Assembly: GCA_036852015.1 (NCBI GenBank)
Contig: JAANDG010000067.1
Span: 310,001-374,000 of the forward strand
DNA length: 64,000 nt
Origin: Pelodera strongyloides
Lineage: Eukaryota; Nematoda; Chromadorea; Rhabditida; Rhabditidae
Direction of reading: 5' to 3'
Below the pieces are notes generated by a model that searched no databases, was not told where the DNA came from, and saw only the letters and a list, made by a program, of their open reading frames with translations. Of this stretch, positions 56,433 through 64,000 are shown one piece after another. Positions within the stretch are counted from its first letter, which is position 1; each line of letters opens with the position of its first letter. A program made the translations under genes and the position numbers.

Positions 56433-59400
56433 CTATCGTCTTCTGTTCACCTTTTCCTTTCGCTTTTTCACATGTTTCGGCATTTTAGTCTTTCTTCTCT
56501 CTCGATTCGCCTCTTTGACGGCTTTCCGGCGAGCCTGAATTGAATAGTTGGATAACTAAAAAAAGATTAATAATTGTAATCATACTTAAAATAGAAGCTG
56601 CATCGGAACGCAGAACGCAATGACAGCATCCATAAAAATACCATACAATTAGGCCTAATTGGCATAAAACAAGTCTTATCATCGACATGTTTCACGCAAA
56701 TTTCAAAAAGTGCAGCTGAAGTATGTCAACTTCGTGGGAAGACAAAATTTTCAAAGTGGTTCAAATTGAAATGTCGTGTTCTATGAATTACCACAGGTTC
56801 ACCCAATTTACGTATTCACAGGTGGTCTGACGTTGACGTCTTAGCTTCAAACATCGAACTGCCCGACAATATCTTTATGCAATCATCAAGCTGTTTCAAG
56901 TAGTATGTCATGTAAAAAGCTACATACAAAGAACACTCAACTTGCAACAAATATAAAGCAAATCAAATACTCACATTCCTCTCCTCTGGTGTCTCCTTCT
57001 CATTGCCCTTCTTTGGTCGCCTCTCATCTCCTGTATTCTCTGATCCCTCCTCGTCACTATCACTCTCACTTTCCGTATTCGATTCAGAAAGCTCTCCTTC
57101 ACTGGTGGAATAAGTGGGCTCCAGATTTGGTTCCTTAGTTTTTGGCTTCTTTTGCAAACTCTTCTTCGCGACCGGATCATCAACCTGGAAACAGAGCACA
57201 TACACAACAGTCTCCGAAACTAGTATAGCCACATATTCACATATATTTTGATTCAAATTCAAATACAAGTCACGCGCAACATGCTAGCTGAAAGGGGCTA
57301 AAGTCCAAAAACATGGTGTATTCCTGATTACCCACTACCGCATGTTTAACTAACGAACCTAGATTCTAGACTCCAGAAACTCGTAAGCTAAGAGTACTAC
57401 ACCGAACGTGGAAACTTGCAATATACAAATACAACTTACAAATAGACTACAAAAACACAAAACAAATCCTTTCGATAAAGCTCAACTTGAAGACTCGGGT
57501 GGTTGAAAACACCGCCCGCACTTTGACTACTGACTAGCGACTACAAACTACAAAAAAACAACAAAGTCACTTGAAAAACCAACCTTAGCCAATATGCCCT
57601 GGTACGGATTGTTGAGTGTCTCTCCCTTCTGTGCCGCTTTTTGGTCTCGTTCAAAGTGCAGAACGTAGTCCAACTTCTGTGGGATGTAGGCATTCATGAA
57701 CACGTGATCGTCCTCTTTCTCCAGAGTTCTAGAAATAAATAATACAATACAAATACGCAATAAAAAGACAAAGTGCACCCCGTTTAACAACTGAAATCCG
57801 CAGAAACGCTGCTACTGAATACACAAGACAATTAAGAGGTTACAAAACAAATAAAGTAAATAAAGGTGAGTGACTGTAGCGTAATGGTTAACGCAAGGCA
57901 CACCACAGGCGAGGGTTCTACAAGTTCTACTGTAGCTAGTCCAAAAGGTCAATTTCTATATTCTAACCAATACAGCTAAATACAAAGGCAATTTCTTCTG
58001 TTCTGAACACGAACAGCTTCACTGCGGTTGCGGTACCACAGTTAGTTCACAAAAGGTCTCGTGTTCTGCTACGGCTACAAGCAAGCACACATCCATTTCT
58101 CGCTCCGTGTCATGGTGTCATAATGTTGACTGTTCACAACTGACATCTATATTTCACAACGTGTCATACTGTCCACAGCTCTCACCCATGTCTCACTACG
58201 TGTCATACCGTCATACGGTTCACAACAGACCAACTCAACCAATTTCCATCCACACAATAAAGTAAACAACAAACCTCATTGTGCTCAACCATTCCTCCAT
58301 CATCTCATCTGTGACAAGAGGGTCGACAATCACTTCGAACAATTTCCTGAGTGGGAGGACGGGGATTCCCTTTTCACGGAAAAAGTGCGACACATTCTTG
58401 ATATCAGATCTGAATCAAGCGTAAGATTAACAAAATGTACTTGTGGTAGTTAGCAGGAACAGAACTACAAACAATTATTCCATCCCGAAATCCGCTATCC
58501 GCAACATCCTATTTTCACTACAATAAGATACTTGTGCGACATTTTATGTTCGTAATAAATGTTATGTTATGGGAGCCAGTGAAACAGTAAAAGTTGCATC
58601 ACGAGCTATTGAGAAGACAGCAATCTTCTAATTCAGGTAATAACTATTGTCGCCAGTGCCCTTCAGTGTCATCGTTCAATTGAGTGCAATACATACCTCA
58701 CAAACCATGTGTCATACCGCTTTAACAAAAAAAACATACCTCAAAAAGTCCAGTGACATTGGATGATCATGCTCCACCGACTGTGACACATCAATAATAT
58801 ACAACTTATTGTCCAACAACAGTGTATTATATTCGGATAGATCTCCGTGCACAAGTCTGCAGTCCCGGTACAACGTTCGCATATTGTGTACCAGTTGCAG
58901 GTAGCACATTTCAGCAACCTAAAGAAATTAGCATAATAGTTATTACAATAAAACAGGCTAACATTTGGAGACCAAATAAAAACAAGTAGACTTCCAATAC
59001 AATAACGCAACCGCAACGTTGAGCGTGCCTGCTTTAACTGTTAGTTGGAAAACCTCTAATTTTAAATGCCTACAAATTATAAAGTAGAGGACGTGCGCAT
59101 ACTCCTATTCAATAATTCAATACTGCAATAGTAAGGGACGCAGAAGGTCGCGTGCACATGCACTGGTCAAAAATTTGCATTCACGTTCACGTCAAATACT
59201 TTCTGCTCAATTAGCTTAACTACTACAAACTACGTAAGATTTCCTTACCTCAAGTGACAGCTCTGCATTCTTGAGCAGTGGCGCCGGCCATCCCTCTCTT
59301 CCAATAAATTCCATCAGTAGCACGTGACCCTTCAGTAAAATTGGAGCCGGCACAGGTAGACCACAGTCGTGCATTCTTAAAATAAATAGTTTTGTTTATT

Positions 59401-61509
59401 ACGAACAGGAAAGAATGTCACAAGGAAGTTACGACATCTGCACAACTTCAACTAATGTTAAAATAACGGCAAAAAATTAAGCAGGAAACATAGCATTTTC
59501 AAAGCAAGATTTTCCTACGTAAAAAAGCGATGAATTCTTAAAATGATCAAAAAACTACTTAATTTGGCTTTCACAGCTTTCACCAGACCAGCGATTCATT
59601 CATCACGAATTCAGGTGAGAATACGACACTAACTTTTAATTAGCGATCGTAAAAGTATGAAATCTAGATCTTAAAAAACACAAAATACACACACCTCCTA
59701 AGGTTCCTCATTTCCTTTTCCGCCCACACGGCAACCATCTTTCGTGGATTGTGCTTGCAGTAACCGTGACGATATCTAAATGAAAAATGTTAATGTAAGA
59801 AAAGAGAAAAGCTCGCATATCGGGATACTCTAGAAAGTCTAGCACAAGAAAATAAACACCACACCACTACAAAAAGCAGGCCTTAAACACAAAGACTGAT
59901 TCACATAAACAAGAGTAGTTTACGTTCTTAAGTCTACTACAATTGCAAAAAAGAAACAGTAGAAAACCCATCACCTATATTCTCCAGCCACATATCGTTC
60001 TCTATCCTTGAATGTAAGAATTGACGTCTTGTAAATCTTCACCGCCAACGAAGTCGTGTAGTCAGTTGCGTGATAGACATTCGCCTCCTTTCCTAAAACA
60101 ATAAATAAATATTTATTAACACACATAAATGTATGCATCAATATGATGAGAGATATTCAGCAACAATTGAATGGTCATGATTTTAATCACCTTGAACAAA
60201 TTGATGTTCAAGATAATCAAACAAAGAAATCATGTTCAATGATTCAAAGTTCAAATAGTTGTGATCAAAAAGTATTACAATTAACAATATTTACAAATAC
60301 AACTTTCTCACTCGCACACTGCAATCAGTCAACCATCTATCGCACATTCTTACCTCCGGACAAAAATATATCAAACTCATGAAACATTGTGATGTAGCCT
60401 AGGGAGCGCAGGTAGTGAATAATTGTAACATTATAATATACTTCAACCTCACTCTATAGGCGCCTAGTTAATGGTATGTATTGCATATCCACTTCAATCC
60501 GGTTATACAGAGATTCCTTCAATTTCAAATTTCAACACATCTTTTTATCCGGAATGCGCACCAAAAGAACCCACTATTGAAACCAAAAAAATCTGCACGT
60601 CCTACCGCGCACAAATGGGCACAAGAAACCAGAAATACAAATTGTACCAAATATAAATTCCACAAAACATGATATAAATCCCAAAAATAACATAAAATCA
60701 CCTGTACTAATACACCCGTGTATATGCGAGAGAGTGCCGTTCTGCAAGAGACGGAAGAGCACGAGACGAGTTCGTGGGTCCAACACCTAAGCAAACATCT
60801 ATTGAGCACTGAGAATACACAGAAACAGAATGCAAAAAAAACCAGCGTCAGTCCTCCACTTGAGCTAAGAAGTGTGAACAAGCGGGGATAAAAGAGAAAA
60901 AAGATGAGTTGACAAATAAAACCACCTTCTTTTTTTCATTTCATGTACTCGATTTACTATGAAATAAAAATTCGGGCGAAAAACGCGCAAATATAATTTT
61001 TCATCACTTCACGAAAACTAGCGTACACTTCATGAAAACTACTAGAGTTTTGCAAAAAGACAACAAATTAGAGATGAAAATGCATGCGACAAGGCGAAAA
61101 TATAATTATTAAACTTCGTTTTTCATAAGCTGCATCAGACTCAGGGTTCTCACCAACAACTAGCAATATATTAGCATCGAGCATTCTTCATAAGCACACT
61201 CAAACGTGTGGGCAAACAATAAGCCTTGATTCATAACTAACACTATTAAAGTATGATTTTTAAACAACAACAATAAATCCTACTCGAAGGCCTTGTGATT
61301 GCAGGTTGCGGATTTACAAAGTAAAGAGTCTGGGCCATTGCAAATAAGCAAAGGGAAGGTAGTAATTGCTCCTTATTCAAGTCTAGAGGTCTAGATAAAT
61401 ATATAAGAAACTAATAAAAACCTAACCTGTTCCACTGTAGCTCTGTCATGTTTGTCCTTCACTCTCTTACGTTTCTTATCATCTGCTTCGTCAGCCGTCT
61501 TCACCGCGT
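56433..61509 (-). CDS. RIOK1: RIO1 atypical protein kinase/ATPase (5' end missing)
   Basis: RIO1 acts in late 40S maturation, helping to release factors from pre-40S particles. Ten exons fit: 61427-61509, 60702-60786, 59975-60092, 59695-59775, 59249-59375, 58740-58918, 58275-58409, 57584-57728, 56975-57184, 56433-56534, giving 420 residues. Key motifs: [17 protein letters not shown]; the flexible P-loop [14 protein letters not shown]; the ATP lysine in [30 protein letters not shown]; the catalytic [10 protein letters not shown]; and the metal-binding [13 protein letters not shown]. The C-terminus is acidic and Ser-rich ([11 protein letters not shown]), then basic ([11 protein letters not shown]), as in human RIOK1. 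The first exon here starts one base into a codon. The acidic N-terminus is therefore on an upstream exon, in the remaining 2.5 kb or beyond the window. Confidence 0.95.
57870..57930 (+). repeat. tRNA-like (SINE-type) sequence
   Basis: TAGCGTAATGGTTAACGC is a textbook A box; the B box (AGGGTTCTACAAG) is degenerate. In a RIO1 intron, antisense. Confidence 0.45.
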
Positions 61510-64000
61510 CTGAAATTAATGAAATAAAGATAAAGTTGTAAAAAAACGTGTTTAATTCTTAAAATGGTCTTCTTAAAGCGAAATACCAGCCGGTTTTTGA
61601 AACGCATCGTGGACAACTGAATTCTTACGCATTTGTGTAAATATGCTCGATTTTTTATTAAAATTTATGTTCATTTGCATAAGCTGCATTTCAAAAACCG
61701 GCCGGTGTTTCGCTTTAAAAGTCTTCCAACTTCCAACAGAGCTCAAAAATCATAAGGACTTGTCTAAAGCTCCAGAAAAGAGAAAACTCCAATTACGACC
61801 TACTCTAAATTTCTCAATGCATAGCATATTGAACTCGAGTTACATTTGTGCAGAACTAAATTTAAATTCAATATAGATAATACTTAATTACTCCTCCTTC
61901 CAAGTTTCTGAGTCAGAGTTTTCCCTACGAAACACGGTCGCCCCGCCAGCTTACTAGAAAATTTATAGTGTTTTAACGGGCCGGGCCGAGGTTTAGGTGG
62001 TCGGTGAAAAAGACTGAACATGTCATAGGCTCAAAAAATTCTCGAATAATCTCGACGTTGTACGTTACGAACCAAGACAGTTCCAAAAATATAACGCAAG
62101 GTTCTACAAAATAAATAATACAAAGCACTACTATACACATATAAATACCCCTGGGCCCTGCAACGTCACGCGTCACGTCAACGACCTTGAACTTATATGC
62201 GGGAACTAACGATTATGCACACGTATATGATGTATTACAGTGAAATATCTTCAGCAAGAGCAAGAGTTGTAAATAAACATTGTTTTAATAATCCAGTCCA
62301 AATATATAAACAGTTATCAAATATTAATTAGTAATACTAGATCTAGATGCCTCAATGACCGGATAGAAAGAGAAGAGAACAATTCAGCATAAAAACGAAA
62401 CGTGCCGCATAGCCGGCTTCCGTTGCATGATGCACAAACAGTGAAATTGAGTGAAATATAAACATGCGCTACGTATCACAACCAGATCATCGCGTACACA
62501 AACAAAAATGAATGAATGTGCCGCAATTCCAGAACACACAAAGACAAAGGGAACTTGGCTTAAGTTAGGAAAAAGGGACACCGTGACACCAAGCTTCTTT
62601 CGCCGTTCGTTGGATTGCTTTAGCTTTACCTTTAGTACTCTACTTTAGGGAACTATCTCCACGACACACAACTACACATTACTGGTCTTTGAAAAAGTTA
62701 CCCCTCAAGTTTAAGGTTTAAGGTAGGCTACATGTTTTAAATAAAATTACCAGAACACCAAGAAAAGCTCAATTCTTGGCTTGCTAGTAAGTGAATAAAT
62801 ACATAATAACTAAAGAAAATAGTAGACTAGAAAAGGTGAAAAGGAGCAAAATATGAGTCGGCTGGCAAAGATCCAACCCTCAAAAACACCTGTTCTCTTT
62901 CAGTTCGTTGCCGTTAGTTACATTACACCTGAGTGCACAAACGAATTGGGTCTAGAAACAAAGAGAAGCTGGATGCAGAAGAGCACGAGCACGAGGAAAG
63001 CATGGACATATCATAGTAATAGTATGGGATAGCATGAAATGGTTGCTTCACAATTTACTTTTCTTCAATACATGCATTTCGTGAGCATGGTACACCAGAA
63101 CCAGAGACATGGTAATGGTATGAGGAAAGCACGTAAATCCGTAAATGGCGACCCACATGGTAAAAAATTATAATAACAATAATGATACCGATACCCAGAT
63201 GCGGCACCAAGGATAAACTACTGCACTACGTCACATATTCATATGTGAACGCGTTAAATGAATCTTTATTTAGAGTAATCAAACTCCTTTTAATTTAGCG
63301 CCAGAAACAAAAGAAATTACCCCTTCTCCCTTCGAAACCCCAAACACAAACATCAACCAAGTGTGTTACGTACATATAATTTCACTTAAATACTGTATAG
63401 GTAATTCGGTCTATAAGTAAAGTACACTTTGCAAAGTTTAATTAGTGCCTTTCGAACAAACTTTAAACGAAAAAAAAAGTTGTCCCTTCCAACAAAAACC
63501 CACAAGCATATCAACCAGGTGTGTATTGTGTTGTGTAGAATAATGGAATCGATAGCACGTGACCAAAATAGGGCCCATAGACGAAAAATTATTCCCTCAG
63601 AAGAAATCAAAGTTGTAAGAAAGGGTGAAAACAAAATGACCGAGCTGAGTTCCCTAATACCACTTAATTTACAGCGACGTGTTAACACTATGAAAAGATG
63701 AAAACAAACGGCAAATGATATAGCAATATAGACAAAAGAAAGTAAGACAGTGTATACTGTGTGGTATACTATACGTATACAGTATTATGTATAATTTCCC
63801 ACCAGAAACCAAAGTTAACGATTAAAAGGTTACGGTTAGACGCGTCTTCGCAAGAGATCTGAACTCCGCGCGGGTCCCGTGCCTGAAATACACGGTCCGA
63901 CCTGTACCTGTTCTTCGTTTTTTTTTTTTTTGCATTTAAGAAAGGTGAAAATCGCGAAAACAAGACGACACACAGACCAAGTTCACTCCTGCGAATGTCC
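61510..64000. other. Region upstream of the first RIO1 exon seen
   Basis: No exon recognised. It holds a family A element (61572-61718) and AT-rich DNA. The N-terminal RIO1 exon(s) and promoter may be here or beyond the window. Confidence 0.4.
61572..61718. repeat. TTAA element, family A
   Basis: TTAAAGCGAAATACCAGCCG left and GGCCGGTGTTTCGCTTTAA right; shorter centre than other copies. Confidence 0.88.

Noticed and set aside
62590..62629. 40-bp block (VKLKQSNERRKKL) as the preceding RIO1 exon
   Set aside because: The phase fits, but acceptor and donor are weak and the peptide does not resemble RIO1 before the RATVEQ motif.
1..64000. CRISPR array, bacterial operon or prophage
   Set aside because: No spaced identical repeats of that type; all recognised genes are intron-rich animal genes.

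Overview
The window is nuclear DNA of an invertebrate animal. The genes are split into many short exons with GT/AG introns, the sequence is AT-rich, and two genes are animal-type: a syntrophin and a MAP7/ensconsin-like microtubule protein. Intron density, short introns (about 100-600 bp) and the mass of small foldback elements would suit a sponge, another early-branching animal or a small invertebrate. The sequence alone does not name the species.

Layout. (1) 1-141 may be the 3' end of an upstream plus-strand gene. (2) 4960-9056, plus strand: nine exons of a syntrophin, lacking its first exon(s). (3) 9531-14907, minus: a complete six-exon FCF1, the PIN-domain ribosome-biogenesis factor; an inter-exon gap holds a 1.5-kb palindromic Tc1-like element. 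Syntrophin and FCF1 converge across about 470 bp. (4) 17454-22767, minus: a complete 13-exon single-domain hexokinase of 490 residues. (5) 22768-40924: an 18-kb gene-poor stretch of repeats, with a few candidate minus-strand exons that I could not assign. (6) 40925-48967, minus: 16 coding exons of a MAP7/ensconsin-like protein plus a 5'UTR exon, 3' end not found. (7) 49414-56432: gene-poor repeats. (8) 56433-61509, minus: ten exons of the atypical kinase RIO1, 5' end missing. (9) 61510-64000: no supported gene.

The neighbours do not form a pathway, as is usual in animal genomes, although FCF1 and RIO1 both act in small-subunit ribosome maturation. Exon models were built by hand from homology, reading frame and splice sites; phases agree through every internal junction of the four main genes.

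The most unusual content is repetitive. At least five families of short foldback elements begin and end in TTAA, as piggyBac-type elements do, and twice two elements sit back to back sharing one TTAA. tRNA-like (SINE-like) sequences are scattered through the window. Three lie in the same orientation within about 10 bp of the 5' splice sites of three hexokinase introns, and one of those introns (109 bp) is little else.
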